Shown here: piece by piece, positions 28,004-37,016 of the stretch | How positions within the stretch are numbered: the first letter of the stretch is position 1 | Layout of the letters: each line of letters opens with the position of its first letter | Assembly (NCBI GenBank): GCA_020639075.1 | Contig: JACKHI010000001.1 | Span: 2,914,001 to 2,978,000, forward strand | Direction of reading: 5' to 3' | DNA length: 64,000 nucleotides | Source of the DNA: Phycisphaerales bacterium | Lineage (GTDB): Bacteria; Planctomycetota; Phycisphaerae; UBA1845; UTPLA1 | The notes under the pieces: generated by a model | The model's input: the letters and a program-made list of their open reading frames with translations, nothing else | Databases searched by the model: none | What the model was told of the DNA's origin: nothing | Translations under genes and position numbers: made by a program

Positions 28004-29167
28004 ATGCGATTCCGTTTGACCTCAACTCACGCGCGCGGTATCTCTCGCGCCGTGGCGAAGTGGAACGAAACAGATCTGATGATGATGCACCGCGCCCTGG
28101 AACTTGCCGCCAGGGGGCAGGGGCTCGTCGAGCCCAACCCAATGGTCGGCTGTGTCATCGTCAAGTCCGGGCGAATCGTCGGCGAAGGCCATCATCAGAA
28201 ATTCGGCGGTCCCCATGCCGAAATCCACGCCCTTCGAAAAGCCGGACGAGCCGCCAGAGGCGCGACGGCCTACGTCACACTCGAACCCTGCGCCCATCAT
28301 GGCAAGACGCCGCCGTGCACCGATGCACTGATTCAGGCTGAGATCTCCCGCTGCGTTGTCGCAACGCGCGATCCCAATCCGCTCGTCGCCGGGCGAGGCA
28401 TTTCCGCTCTGCGAAAGGCCCGCATCCAGGTTGCGACCGGTCTGCTGTCCGGCGATGCGCAGCGATTGATCTCCCCATTCTCGACCTTCCACAAATTGTC
28501 ACGACCTTACGTCACGCTGAAGTGGGCCCAGTCTCTCGACGGCAAGATTGCGACGCGCTCAGGTGACTCCAAGTGGATCACGTCGACGGAAAGTCGGCGG
28601 CGAGCTCACGCGCTTCGCGCACGTGTGGACGCGATCATCGTCGGTATCGGTACCGTCCTGGCGGACGATCCGGAATTGACAGCCCGACATGTCAAGCCGA
28701 AACGCATTGCCACGAGGATCGTTCTCGACTCGCAACTTCGAATTCCCAAAACGTCCAAACTGGTTCGGACGGCGACGGACGTGCCGACCATCGTCGTCGG
28801 ATCTGGCTGGCGCCTGCAGTGGCGTCGGCCGGAGGCGGCCCTCGAGCGGGCAGGCGTCGAAGTCCTGCTGCTGCCGGAGGCGGACGGCGGAATCAACGTG
28901 CCGATGCTCCTCCGAATGCTCCGCGAGCGGCAGATGACCAACGTCATGGTTGAGGGCGGCGGCCGGGTCCTCGGATCATTCGTCGACCAGAGGCTCGCGG
29001 ACGAAGCGGAAGTCTATGTGGCCCCTCGCCTGATCGGCGGCACGGGGGCTCCGGGGCCCCTGGCCGGCAACGGCCCCGAGACGATGGGCGATCTTATCGG
29101 CTTGGCCAGCGTCGAACGCGCCGACTGCGGACCGGACATTTGCTATAATCTCAGGTTCGGACCGTAG
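28004..29167 (+). CDS. ribD: Riboflavin biosynthesis bifunctional deaminase/reductase RibD
   Basis: Up to 387 residues. The N-terminal CMP/dCMP-deaminase-type zinc domain has HAEIHALRKAG (H71, E73) and EPCAHHGKTPPC (C96, C105). The C-terminal reductase domain starts near PYVTLKWAQSLDGKIA and includes the SKWITSTESRRRAHALRA motif. It performs two successive steps of riboflavin synthesis in the cytoplasm. The start is uncertain: GTG at 28052 or the ATGs near 28079 would give the usual family length, and none has a good ribosome site. Other rib genes are not adjacent, and the leader shows no FMN-riboswitch conserved boxes. The promoter of the next gene lies inside its 3' end. Confidence 0.9.
   Translation: MRFRLTSTHARGISRAVAKWNETDLMMMHRALELAARGQGLVEPNPMVGCVIVKSGRIVGEGHHQKFGGPHAEIHALRKAGRAARGATAYVTLEPCAHHGKTPPCTDALIQAEISRCVVATRDPNPLVAGRGISALRKARIQVATGLLSGDAQRLISPFSTFHKLSRPYVTLKWAQSLDGKIATRSGDSKWITSTESRRRAHALRARVDAIIVGIGTVLADDPELTARHVKPKRIATRIVLDSQLRIPKTSKLVRTATDVPTIVVGSGWRLQWRRPEAALERAGVEVLLLPEADGGINVPMLLRMLRERQMTNVMVEGGGRVLGSFVDQRLADEAEVYVAPRLIGGTGAPGPLAGNGPETMGDLIGLASVERADCGPDICYNLRFGP
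29141..29149 (+). promoter_or_regulatory. Extended -10 promoter inside the end of ribD
   Basis: TGCTATAAT matches the extended -10 consensus perfectly (TG-N-TATAAT); the -35 region (CCGACT) is weak, as extended -10 promoters allow. It lies about 120 bp before the TlpA-like gene. Confidence 0.5.
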
Positions 29168-29271
29168 TTCGGTAATGGGGAGTCCCTGCGCCAACGGGTA
29201 CCGAAGCGCCCGGGCTCGAAACTCTCCGGTGCGATCTGACTCTCGAAGAATCCATACTCAGGAGTGCGACG

Positions 29272-30525
29272 ATGACCCGTTTGGCATACGTCTTGGCTGC
29301 GTGCATCACTCTCGTGACGGGAAAATCCGTCATGGCGGACGCCGCATCGGCGAAGAAGATTCTCGCGCAGGCTCAATCCGTCGCCGCCGAAATCAAGTCC
29401 ATCTCATTCGACGCGAGCTTCCTCGGAGACGGTGAACTCGGCAAATCCCTTCCCGTGATGGACGCCGTCGTCCACATGTCGAGAGCCGAATCGTCCAAGT
29501 CCCCCATGATCCGCATCGATGGCTCGAAGAGCATGCCGCGCGGTCTCGATTCGATGCCGTTCCGCTTCGTTTCCAACGGTGTGACCGCCGCCTACGCCGA
29601 TGACTTTCGAAAAGTCTACATGTCAGGTACCGATGGCGACGCGAATCCTCAGGAACGAATTCGTCTCGTGCCGCCGTACTATCTGACGCCCGATGCGTTC
29701 AGTCGCGAATTGGAGGCAAAGAGCCTCGCCCTTGGCAAGCCGCGGGAAGTCGCCGGAGTGCTCTGCCATGTCGTCGAAGTGTCGTATGACGCCACCGGAT
29801 TGCAGCGCGCGACGATCTGCCTGGGCCAGGAGGATTTCATCGTTAGAAGCGTCATCGTGCCGCGGCCGATTCCTGCCGCCAAGAACATCACGCCGTCCGT
29901 TGTGTCCGCTGAGATCTTCATGGCCCGCAATGTCGCGATCAATCGCGAAATCGCGGCAAAGTCCTTTTCACTGGCCCTTCCCAATGGCTACAGAGTTCAA
30001 CCGTTTGTCGCGCCCACGCCCCGTCGAAGCAATGGGATGCTCGCCGCCGGCACGAATGCACCGGACTGGACGCTGCAGGATGTCGAGGGGAATGACGTCT
30101 CGCTCAAATCGCTCCGAGGAAAGGTCGTCGTCATCGATTTCTGGGCATCATGGTGCGGCCCCTGCAAAATGGCCATGCCGTACCTTCAGAAGCTCCATGA
30201 CAAGTACAAGGACAAGCCCGTCAAAGTCTTCAGCGTGAACTGCCGCGAACGCCGAGGCGACGCCGCCGCACGCAAGTACATTCAGGACAATAAGCTCACC
30301 TACCCGCAACTCTTCAACGGCGATGACACCGCCAACGCCTATATGGTGCGCGGCATCCCGACGATGTACGTCATCGGGACCGATGGAAAAATCCTCCACG
30401 CCGAACGCGGCTTCCGACCGGATCTCGTCCAGTCCATGAGCCAGGTAATCGACGAACATCTCAAACAGCCGACCGCCAAGGCCGACGACGCCGCCAAGTC
30501 CGAGAAGACGGCAAAAGCAGGGTAA
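29272..30525 (+). CDS. Exported TlpA/ResA-type thioredoxin with N-terminal LolA/DUF2092-like domain
   Basis: 417 residues. A signal peptide (LAYVLAACITLVTGKSVMA) precedes a domain of about 230 residues resembling the DUF2092/LolA-like fold, then a thioredoxin-like domain from about 258. The active site WCGPCK is near residue 293 in DFWASWCGPCKMAMPYLQ, with the cis-proline in RGIPTMYVI. It is likely a periplasmic disulfide reductase, which fits the cytochrome c maturation and DsbD-type genes at the right end of the window. CAGGAG lies about eight bases before the ATG. The role of the front domain, possibly ligand or lipid binding, is uncertain. Confidence 0.85.
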   Translation: MTRLAYVLAACITLVTGKSVMADAASAKKILAQAQSVAAEIKSISFDASFLGDGELGKSLPVMDAVVHMSRAESSKSPMIRIDGSKSMPRGLDSMPFRFVSNGVTAAYADDFRKVYMSGTDGDANPQERIRLVPPYYLTPDAFSRELEAKSLALGKPREVAGVLCHVVEVSYDATGLQRATICLGQEDFIVRSVIVPRPIPAAKNITPSVVSAEIFMARNVAINREIAAKSFSLALPNGYRVQPFVAPTPRRSNGMLAAGTNAPDWTLQDVEGNDVSLKSLRGKVVVIDFWASWCGPCKMAMPYLQKLHDKYKDKPVKVFSVNCRERRGDAAARKYIQDNKLTYPQLFNGDDTANAYMVRGIPTMYVIGTDGKILHAERGFRPDLVQSMSQVIDEHLKQPTAKADDAAKSEKTAKAG

Positions 30526-30533
30526 TTCGACCG

Positions 30534-30550
30534 ACCCTCGATTCGGGGGT
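30534..30550 (+). terminator. Possible terminator after the TlpA-like gene
   Basis: ACCCTCG-ATT-CGGGGGT forms a 7-bp stem (one T-G pair) nine bases beyond the stop and is followed by TCCCTTC rather than a full T run. Confidence 0.4.
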
Positions 30551-30627
30551 TCCCTTCATCGTCGGTTGTACTACAATGTAGAACAACCAGGCGCGCCTAG
30601 CCCACGCGACCTTGCGGATCTGACCAA

Positions 30628-31566
30628 ATGACCCCTTTTTTCACGCTCGTTGTCTATTGCCTCTTCGTGATGGGTGCGTCGCTTTTCGGCGGCATTCTTC
30701 CGACGAAACTCAGGCTCACGCATCGCTCCATGAATCTCGTGATGGCGCTTGTCGCCGGCGTGATTCTCGGCATCGGTCTGTTCCACCTGTTGCCGCATGC
30801 CGTCGCCACGTCCGGCGCGATCCCAGGCGCCCTGGATCGCGCGCTCATGTGGATGATGTTCGGTCTCCTGTCGATGTTCCTCGTCACGCGAACGCTGCAC
30901 GGCCATCAGCATGTACCTGACCCGGCGAGAGCGCACGAGGTTGTCGACGCAGGCCACGCCAATCATCATCATCCCGACCGACAACGACACAACTGGATCG
31001 GCATCGCGCTGGGCATGTCCATACACTCGATCTTCGACGGCATCGCTCTTGCAGCCAGCGTCTCTGACGAACATGCCGTCAAGGCCGGCAGCCTGCTTCT
31101 GGGCCTTGGCACGTTTGTCGCCGTCTTCATGCACAAGCCGCTTGACGCGATGTCCATCACGTCGCTCATCGTTCGAGGCGGCGGCTCCGCCGGGCTCAGC
31201 CGAATCGTCAACATCGGCTTCGCGCTTCTCGTGCCGATCGGCGCCGGCGTCTTCAGCCTCGGCGTCACGCAGTTCAGCCATCGCGCCGACATGATCATCA
31301 GCGCGGGCCTGGCCTTCTCCGCCGGCGTGTTCACGTGCATCGCGCTGGGCGATCTCCTCCCCGAATTGCACTTCCACCCGCGCGATCGGATTCGGCTCAG
31401 TTCGGCGCTCGTCGTCGGCGTCCTCCTGGCCCATCTGATGGGTTCGCTCGAACCGGCTCACTTGCACCTGCCCCACGGCGATCTGCATTCACCGACGACG
31501 GCAGGCACAAGCGTTGCACCAGACGACGACGCCGATCATGCCGCGCACGATCATCACGAACATTAA
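30628..31566 (+). CDS. ZIP-family metal transporter
   Basis: 312 residues with about eight membrane helices. ZIP hallmarks are IHSIFDGIALAAS (TM4, metal-binding His and Asp) and MHKPLDAMS (TM5), plus HLLPHA in an earlier helix. A His-rich cytoplasmic loop (HANHHHPDRQRH, about 108-122) and a His-rich tail (DHAAHDHHEH) are probable zinc sensors. It should import zinc or another divalent metal through the inner membrane. No metal regulator is adjacent. The start lacks a clear Shine-Dalgarno sequence but the first helix begins immediately. Confidence 0.88.
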   Translation: MTPFFTLVVYCLFVMGASLFGGILPTKLRLTHRSMNLVMALVAGVILGIGLFHLLPHAVATSGAIPGALDRALMWMMFGLLSMFLVTRTLHGHQHVPDPARAHEVVDAGHANHHHPDRQRHNWIGIALGMSIHSIFDGIALAASVSDEHAVKAGSLLLGLGTFVAVFMHKPLDAMSITSLIVRGGGSAGLSRIVNIGFALLVPIGAGVFSLGVTQFSHRADMIISAGLAFSAGVFTCIALGDLLPELHFHPRDRIRLSSALVVGVLLAHLMGSLEPAHLHLPHGDLHSPTTAGTSVAPDDDADHAAHDHHEH

Positions 31567-31660
31567 TCGCGAGGCCCTTCGCGGAATTGCGCATATAATC
31601 TCCGACGCGAGCGAAGAACCGTTTCACTGCGTTCAAGGGTCGATCCGTCCGGAGGTATTC

Positions 31661-32827
31661 ATGTATCGCTGTCTTCTGTGCGCCGCGCTGATTGCATTTT
31701 GTCCGGCCCTGGCTTCGGCCGAACCGACGCCGATGACGACAGTTCCCGGCACGGGGCCGACACTTAGTGCGGCTCTATCGCCGGAACTTCGACAGAAGGC
31801 CGAGTCCTCGATCGTTGCCGGCTTGAAATACCTTGAGCGCCAACAGGACCCCGACGGCGGCTGGTCGGACAGCTATCGACCCGCCGTGACGGCCATCGTC
31901 GCCCGCGCCTTCGCCCAAAATAAAGAATATGGTCCCAGGCATCCCGTCGTCCGCCGCGCCGTCGAGTACATCCTCAAGTTCCAGCAATCAGACGGCGGTA
32001 TCTACGAACGCGAAAACAACCTCGCGAATTACCAGACAAGCGTCGCATTGACCCTGCTCGCCGATCTCGATCTGCCTGAATACAAAGGACAAATCGCGCG
32101 GGCGCAGGCGTTTCTCACGAAGCTCCAATTCGACGACGAAGAGAGTATCGACCAGGACAATAACTGGTACGGCGGCGCCGGCTACAACAGCGCCAAACGG
32201 CCCGACCTCTCCAACACCCAAATGATGCTCGAAGCGCTCCACGAGAGCGGTCTGCCCGCGGATCATCCCGTCTATCAGAAGGCCCTTACATTTGTCTCGC
32301 GCTGCCAGATGAACGCGGCGACAAACGACCAGCCCTTTGCGTCACGCGGAAGCGACGGCGGCTTCATCTACAGCCCAAATGCCGGCGGTGAATCAAAGGC
32401 AAGCCAGGGCCTCTTCGAAATCGGCACGCCGCGCCAATCGTACGGCACCATGACTTACGCCGGATTCAAGAGCATGCTCTATTGTGGTGTTGAACGCGAC
32501 GATCCGCGCATCAAGGCGTGCCTCGAGTGGATACGCAACAACTACACGCTTGAGGTCAATCCCGGCATGCCGGATCGCGATTCGAAAGACGGCCTCTACT
32601 ACTATTACCATGTATTTGCCAGGGCATTGCACGTCTGGGGCGAGCCGACCGTCGTCGACGCGAAGGGGCAAGAGCACAACTGGCGATCCGACTTGTGTCA
32701 AGAACTCCTATCCATGCAGCGCAAAGACGGCAGCTGGTCCAACGACGCCCGACGCTGGCTGGAAAGCGACTCGAACTACGCGACGGCCCTCTCAGTGACG
32801 TCAATGCAGATCGCGTTGGGGAAATGA
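31661..32827 (+). CDS. Exported squalene-cyclase/prenyltransferase-repeat (alpha/alpha barrel) protein
   Basis: 388 residues. GGAGGT five bases before the ATG and a signal peptide (MYRCLLCAALIAFCPALASA) fix the start. The mature part is an alpha/alpha-barrel with QW-like repeats, e.g. QQDPDGGWSDSYRP, FQQSDGGIYE and QRKDGSWSND. This fold is shared by terpene cyclases and protein prenyltransferases, but the export signal and absence of the DxDD catalytic motif of squalene-hopene cyclase argue for a binding or unknown enzymatic role. It overlaps the next gene by four bases (ATGA). A TATAAT at 31594 may be its -10 element. Confidence 0.8.
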   Translation: MYRCLLCAALIAFCPALASAEPTPMTTVPGTGPTLSAALSPELRQKAESSIVAGLKYLERQQDPDGGWSDSYRPAVTAIVARAFAQNKEYGPRHPVVRRAVEYILKFQQSDGGIYERENNLANYQTSVALTLLADLDLPEYKGQIARAQAFLTKLQFDDEESIDQDNNWYGGAGYNSAKRPDLSNTQMMLEALHESGLPADHPVYQKALTFVSRCQMNAATNDQPFASRGSDGGFIYSPNAGGESKASQGLFEIGTPRQSYGTMTYAGFKSMLYCGVERDDPRIKACLEWIRNNYTLEVNPGMPDRDSKDGLYYYYHVFARALHVWGEPTVVDAKGQEHNWRSDLCQELLSMQRKDGSWSNDARRWLESDSNYATALSVTSMQIALGK

Positions 32828-33642
32828 ACGTGAAACGAATTCTCGCCGCACTGCTCGCCTGCGCGATCGCGTGCCCGGCCTGTTCGCCGTCACATCGTGA
32901 AGATCACGTTTCCGATCGTTCCGCCTGCGATCTTGCGGACGAACGTTCGTCGCAGCCCGCTCCCGCAAATGCCAATACCCGAATGGGGCCATCGACGGCG
33001 ACGCGGCCGGCCGATCCTCCGGCATCGACTGTCGAGGCGACGAAGCCGCGCCGCATCGAATACAAGCCCGGCATCACGCTCGACTATGCGAAGCTCCAGG
33101 TCGAAATCGACGCCCAAGTCATTCTGCGACGCGGGGAACTTGAACTCTTCGCGTGGAGCAAGGCCCCCGTTCCGAAGGAGCACGAGACGATCCTCGTCGT
33201 CGATGCCAAACCGAGCGACGTGTACGCCGCCCTCGGGCTCATCGGTCTCACCCCCGGAACGCCGCCGCACTTCGATGCCCAAACCAAAATGCCGATTCCC
33301 GCGACCGGCGATCGCGTCGATGTGTTCGTTCGGTACAGGAAGAACAATCGCGACGTGGAACATTCCATCTGCGATTGGGCCATCGACAAGTCCCGCGATC
33401 AACCACTCACCAGGCGGGCATGGGTCTTTTGCGGCTCCCATCCGACGGAGAACGGCACCTTCGCCGCCGATATCGAAGGCACGCTCGTCACAGTCGTCGA
33501 CTTCCCGACTTCGTTGCTCAGCCTTGCAGAAACGCACTCGGAATCCAACGCCGATCTGTGGCTCGTCGCCAACCGCGACGCGATTCCTGACGAAGGAACG
33601 CCCGTGAAACTCATCCTCCGGGCTTTTGACGCATCGAAATAA
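32824..33642 (+). CDS. YdjY-domain lipoprotein
   Basis: About 272 residues. The ATG overlaps the upstream stop (ATGA), indicating translational coupling. The N-terminus MNVKRILAALLACAIACPAC has lipobox-like cysteines, so it is probably a lipoprotein. After a Pro/Ala/Thr-rich linker comes a domain resembling YdjY proteins (LDYAKLQVEIDAQVILRRGE; PKEHETILVVDAKPSDVYAA; GLTPGTPP). YdjY domains occur in secreted proteins, often next to redox or ferredoxin genes, with no established activity. The coupling suggests a shared envelope role with the alpha/alpha-barrel protein. Confidence 0.75.
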   Translation: MNVKRILAALLACAIACPACSPSHREDHVSDRSACDLADERSSQPAPANANTRMGPSTATRPADPPASTVEATKPRRIEYKPGITLDYAKLQVEIDAQVILRRGELELFAWSKAPVPKEHETILVVDAKPSDVYAALGLIGLTPGTPPHFDAQTKMPIPATGDRVDVFVRYRKNNRDVEHSICDWAIDKSRDQPLTRRAWVFCGSHPTENGTFAADIEGTLVTVVDFPTSLLSLAETHSESNADLWLVANRDAIPDEGTPVKLILRAFDASK

Positions 33643-33677
33643 GAATGAACAGCACGTCGCGCGGGATTTGACTCAAT

Positions 33678-34685
33678 TCAGTGCAGCCGGGAAGTTGCAG
33701 TGGCGCGATCGGCGCATCGGCTCGCCCACATCAGTAAACCGATGCCGAATGCGATGTGCGCGATGCCGACCCACGCCGGCCACGATTCCGCGCCGCCGCG
33801 CAGCGACGCCGGCGACAGGACGCCCGTTCGCATAAACAAGAGCCCCTGGAGCAGGAACAGCCCGCCAAGCAGGAATTTCGCCTTTCCCATACCCCGCCGC
33901 GACAGCAGCAGCCAGGCCGTAAGCGTCAGGATCAATTCTCGCCAGAGCGGAAACACGGCGACGCCGTAGGACAGCGACACAGGCACGTTGCTGATTGTCG
34001 CCAGCAGGTTGACCTTGTTCCCATCCTTCGAGGACTTCATCGTCTTTCCGCGCCCCGGACCCATCCACTCGCCTTGCGGTGTCACAACCCAGACGTGCCG
34101 CAGGTCCGTCACGATGGACGACTGGTACCCTAGCCGGCGCAGAACGGACGCCGCCATCACGGCGCGACCGTCACAATCCTCATGAATGACGCCGCCCGGA
34201 TCGTTCTTTGCATTCTCGAACATTTCGGCGACCGTCGGCATGTAATCGGCCGATCCCCAGACATTCCAATCCCAGTCGTACTTCACTTTCTCGTAGACGA
34301 ATCGCTCGACCTCCTTCTGCACGCGCTTCGGGCTGAGGGCGTCGTTCCAATGTCGATCGGCGGGTTGCGACGCCGGCGCCGTATCGGCGGCCATCAACGG
34401 GGCGTCGAGGGGCTTGCCGTTCTTGCGGCGCACCTCGTCGGCCTTCTTGTTGAGAGATTCGCGAATCTCGGCTTCCCACGCCGCGAACTGCGGCGCATCG
34501 GCGTCGATCATCGCCTCGAAATTTGATATGTGCTGAAGATGTCGGCGGAATTGCATCGGATTGGGGAAGAGCACGAAGAAAAGCACGATCAGAAAGACGG
34601 CCCACTTAAGAGGAATCCGCAGATACCAGCGCATCCGTCGGGAGCGATTCATCTCAGCGGCGATTGGCGTGTCGCGATCGTTCAT
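33678..34685 (-). CDS. Membrane-anchored transglutaminase-like protein
   Basis: 335 residues. A basic N-terminus and membrane helix (about 25-45) lead to a soluble domain, then three C-terminal helices. The soluble part carries a transglutaminase-like triad pattern: HEDCDGRAVMAASVLRRLGY (Cys), TDLRHVWVV (His), then an acidic residue. Such domains act as cysteine peptidases or transamidases, here probably facing the periplasm. The catalytic glutamate/aspartate is less certain. A TATAAT only eight bases before the ATG predicts a leaderless transcript. It is convergent with the YdjY lipoprotein gene. Confidence 0.75.
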   Translation of the reverse strand: MNDRDTPIAAEMNRSRRMRWYLRIPLKWAVFLIVLFFVLFPNPMQFRRHLQHISNFEAMIDADAPQFAAWEAEIRESLNKKADEVRRKNGKPLDAPLMAADTAPASQPADRHWNDALSPKRVQKEVERFVYEKVKYDWDWNVWGSADYMPTVAEMFENAKNDPGGVIHEDCDGRAVMAASVLRRLGYQSSIVTDLRHVWVVTPQGEWMGPGRGKTMKSSKDGNKVNLLATISNVPVSLSYGVAVFPLWRELILTLTAWLLLSRRGMGKAKFLLGGLFLLQGLLFMRTGVLSPASLRGGAESWPAWVGIAHIAFGIGLLMWASRCADRATATSRLH

Positions 34686-34693
34686 GGCGTCGG

Positions 34694-34699
34694 ATTATA
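34694..34699 (-). promoter_or_regulatory. -10 element predicting a leaderless mRNA
   Basis: TATAAT on the minus strand ends eight bases before the ATG of the transglutaminase-like gene, so transcription should begin at or next to the start codon. Confidence 0.5.
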
Positions 34700-34898
34700 A
34701 TCAGAGTGTTCGCGGTTTTGGGCCTCAAATCTCAGCCAGCATCCTGCAGATTTGGATCGTAGTTTGCCATGGCCGACCTCCCAAAGCCTGCCGGGTCTGC
34801 ATCGAATAGTGACATCACCCGTGGAATGTTGATTGAATTGGATCATGCCCGGATAATCAAACGGCCTTGATAGATCAGGGAGAGCGGAGCGACTGAGA

Positions 34899-36260
34899 AT
34901 GTTGACCTCATTGAGTTTATCCAACTTCAAGGCTTGGAAATCGATTCACAGAATGCGAGTCGCGCCGATCACATGTTTGTTCGGCACCAATTCATCTGGC
35001 AAGTCGAGTATTCTGCAATTCCTCCTCATGCTGAAGCAAACAGCAGATAGTGCAGATAGAGCTGTCGTCCTGCAGTTGGGTGACGAAAAGAGCCTTGTAA
35101 GCCTTGGCACGATCACGGATGTGGCTTTCGGAAGAGCAAAGCAGCCGGAGTTATTGGTAGAGGTTGGATGGACGCTTCCGAGCACTCTGGAAATCAAGGA
35201 CCCTGAGGCGGAGGAAAAATCGCTCTTCGAATCGAAATACATGGAGTTTTCATCGCAGATTGTTGCGAACGGCAGTGGCAAGCTGACGACCAATCGGCTG
35301 ACCTATGTGCTTGGCCAAGACGCATTTGTCTTCGAGCGAAAGGATGGCAAGAACGAATACGTGCTGTCCACGAATTCATCGTCATTTAGATTTATCCGAG
35401 CGATTGGCCGCGCTTGGCCACTCCCTGCACCCGTGAAGTTCTACGGATTCCCCGATGAAGTACGAACGTATCACCAGAACGCCGGATTTCTCTCGGAGCT
35501 GGAGCTCGAATTCGAGAGAATGTTGCGAAGCGTCTATTACCTCGGTCCACTGCGAGACTATCCACGGCGTGAGTATACTTGGGCCGGAGGCGATCCCGCC
35601 GATATGGGGCGGCGCGGTGAGTATGCCGTTGCCGCGATACTCGCGTCACGTGAACGCGGCGACAAGATCTCTCGGGGCAAAGGGAAACGCAAGCTTAGTC
35701 TGGAGCAGTACGTTGCGCATTGGCTAAAGGAATTGAAGCTGATTGAGGAGTTTCGCGTCGAGGAGATCAAGAAAGGCACGAACCTATACCGCGTGCACGT
35801 GCAGAAATCGCCAGGCGGCTCTGAGGTGCTTATCACGGACGTTGGCTTCGGTGTATCCCAAGTGTTGCCGGTGCTCGTATTGTGCTACTACGCGCCGCCG
35901 GGGTCCACGATTCTGTTCGAACAGCCGGAAATACACCTGCATCCTAGCGTCCAATCTGGGTTGGCAGATGTCTTCATCGACGCGATGCGGGTGAGGGGCG
36001 TTCAAATCATCGTGGAAAGTCATAGCGAGCACTTTCTGCGTCGACTCCAACGTCGAATCGCTGAAGCCGAGTTGCTCGATCAAGAGGCGGCCTTGTATTT
36101 CTGCGACATCGGTCCGGACGGCTCGAAGCTCCATCAGCTTGATCTGGACCTCTATGGGAACATTACGAATTGGCCCACGGATTTCTTCGGCGATGAAATG
36201 CAGGATATTGCGGCGATGTCAGAGGCGACCATGCGCCGGCGTGGTATCACTGGAGCGTGA
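34899..36260 (+). CDS. DUF3696-type AAA ATPase (ABC/OLD-like) of a two-gene island
   Basis: 453 residues. The first strand reads LTSLSLSNFKAWKS, as in RecF/OLD-like ATPases, followed by Walker A GTNSSGKS (29-36). A Walker B/D-loop region ILFEQPEIHLHP lies near 337-348 and ESHSEHFLRRL near 372. The C-terminus ITNWPTDFFGDEMQD resembles the DUF3696 tail. Base composition differs from the neighbours: two sampled lines give 49% GC against 65% in the reductase gene after the island. A PIN-like gene follows after three bases. Paired ATPase-nuclease modules of this kind are common in phage defence; that role is inferred. Confidence 0.82.
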   Translation: MLTSLSLSNFKAWKSIHRMRVAPITCLFGTNSSGKSSILQFLLMLKQTADSADRAVVLQLGDEKSLVSLGTITDVAFGRAKQPELLVEVGWTLPSTLEIKDPEAEEKSLFESKYMEFSSQIVANGSGKLTTNRLTYVLGQDAFVFERKDGKNEYVLSTNSSSFRFIRAIGRAWPLPAPVKFYGFPDEVRTYHQNAGFLSELELEFERMLRSVYYLGPLRDYPRREYTWAGGDPADMGRRGEYAVAAILASRERGDKISRGKGKRKLSLEQYVAHWLKELKLIEEFRVEEIKKGTNLYRVHVQKSPGGSEVLITDVGFGVSQVLPVLVLCYYAPPGSTILFEQPEIHLHPSVQSGLADVFIDAMRVRGVQIIVESHSEHFLRRLQRRIAEAELLDQEAALYFCDIGPDGSKLHQLDLDLYGNITNWPTDFFGDEMQDIAAMSEATMRRRGITGA

Positions 36261-36263
36261 GCG

Positions 36264-36752
36264 GTGGTCGTTGTCGACACCAACGTGGCGATGGTCGCGA
36301 GCGGGCACGCGCCTCAAGCAGATGACAGCTGCGTTAATACCTGCGTTCAGCGTCTTTGGGAGATCATGAAGAACGGTGGCCTGCTCGTTGACGAGCATGG
36401 TCTGATCCTCCACGAGTACACAAGAAGGCTCGGCCATGCCGGACAACCTGGTGCGGGCGAGAAGTTTGCTAAGTGGGCGTTTACCAATCAAGCCACGCCG
36501 CCAAAGGTGACTCAGGTTGCGATCAACCGGTGCGACGAACCTGGATGGCGTCAATTCGTCGAATTCCCTGATCTCCCTGAATTGGCGGGTTTCGACACCG
36601 ACGACCAGAAATTCGTCGCCGTCGCCATTGCCAGCGGCCGAAATCCACCCATTCTAAATGCTGTGGATTCCGATTGGTGGAACGCCCAAAGAGCGTTGAA
36701 CGACGCAGGCGTCACGATCGAGTTCCTCTGCCCGCAGCACGCGCCGAGATAA
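36264..36752 (+). CDS. PIN-domain-like putative RNase partner of the AAA ATPase
   Basis: 162 residues starting at GTG with GGAG eight bases upstream, inside the end of the ATPase gene. PIN features: the first strand VVVDTNVAMVA with D5, an acidic residue in the helical region LVDEHGLILHEYTRRL, and late aspartates in FDTDDQKFVAVAI and LNAVDSDWW. PIN domains are Mg-dependent RNases found in toxins and in defence systems. There is no adjacent antitoxin-size gene, and the ATPase is the only partner. It shares the low-GC character of the ATPase gene. An active nuclease role is inferred from the spacing of acidic residues. Confidence 0.72.
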   Translation: MVVVDTNVAMVASGHAPQADDSCVNTCVQRLWEIMKNGGLLVDEHGLILHEYTRRLGHAGQPGAGEKFAKWAFTNQATPPKVTQVAINRCDEPGWRQFVEFPDLPELAGFDTDDQKFVAVAIASGRNPPILNAVDSDWWNAQRALNDAGVTIEFLCPQHAPR

Positions 36753-37016
36753 TCGATATCCGCCGTTTCGAGCATTGGATGCTTGGTCGTGATCGAATAA
36801 CCTGCTGTCCCCACGATCCGACGTCACTACGCACGTACGAACCACCTATCCAGCAAACAGCATGCATACCACGCAATATGTCGAAATATCGAGAGGTTTC
36901 GCATGTTTCTGTTGCGGAACCCCGCCCGTCGTGCTTCAATCCCCATAGTGGTGTCGTTTTTTGACGGCGCTGCACAAAACGCGTCGCAACGGGCCTGTGG
37001 CCACGGAGGATTGACG

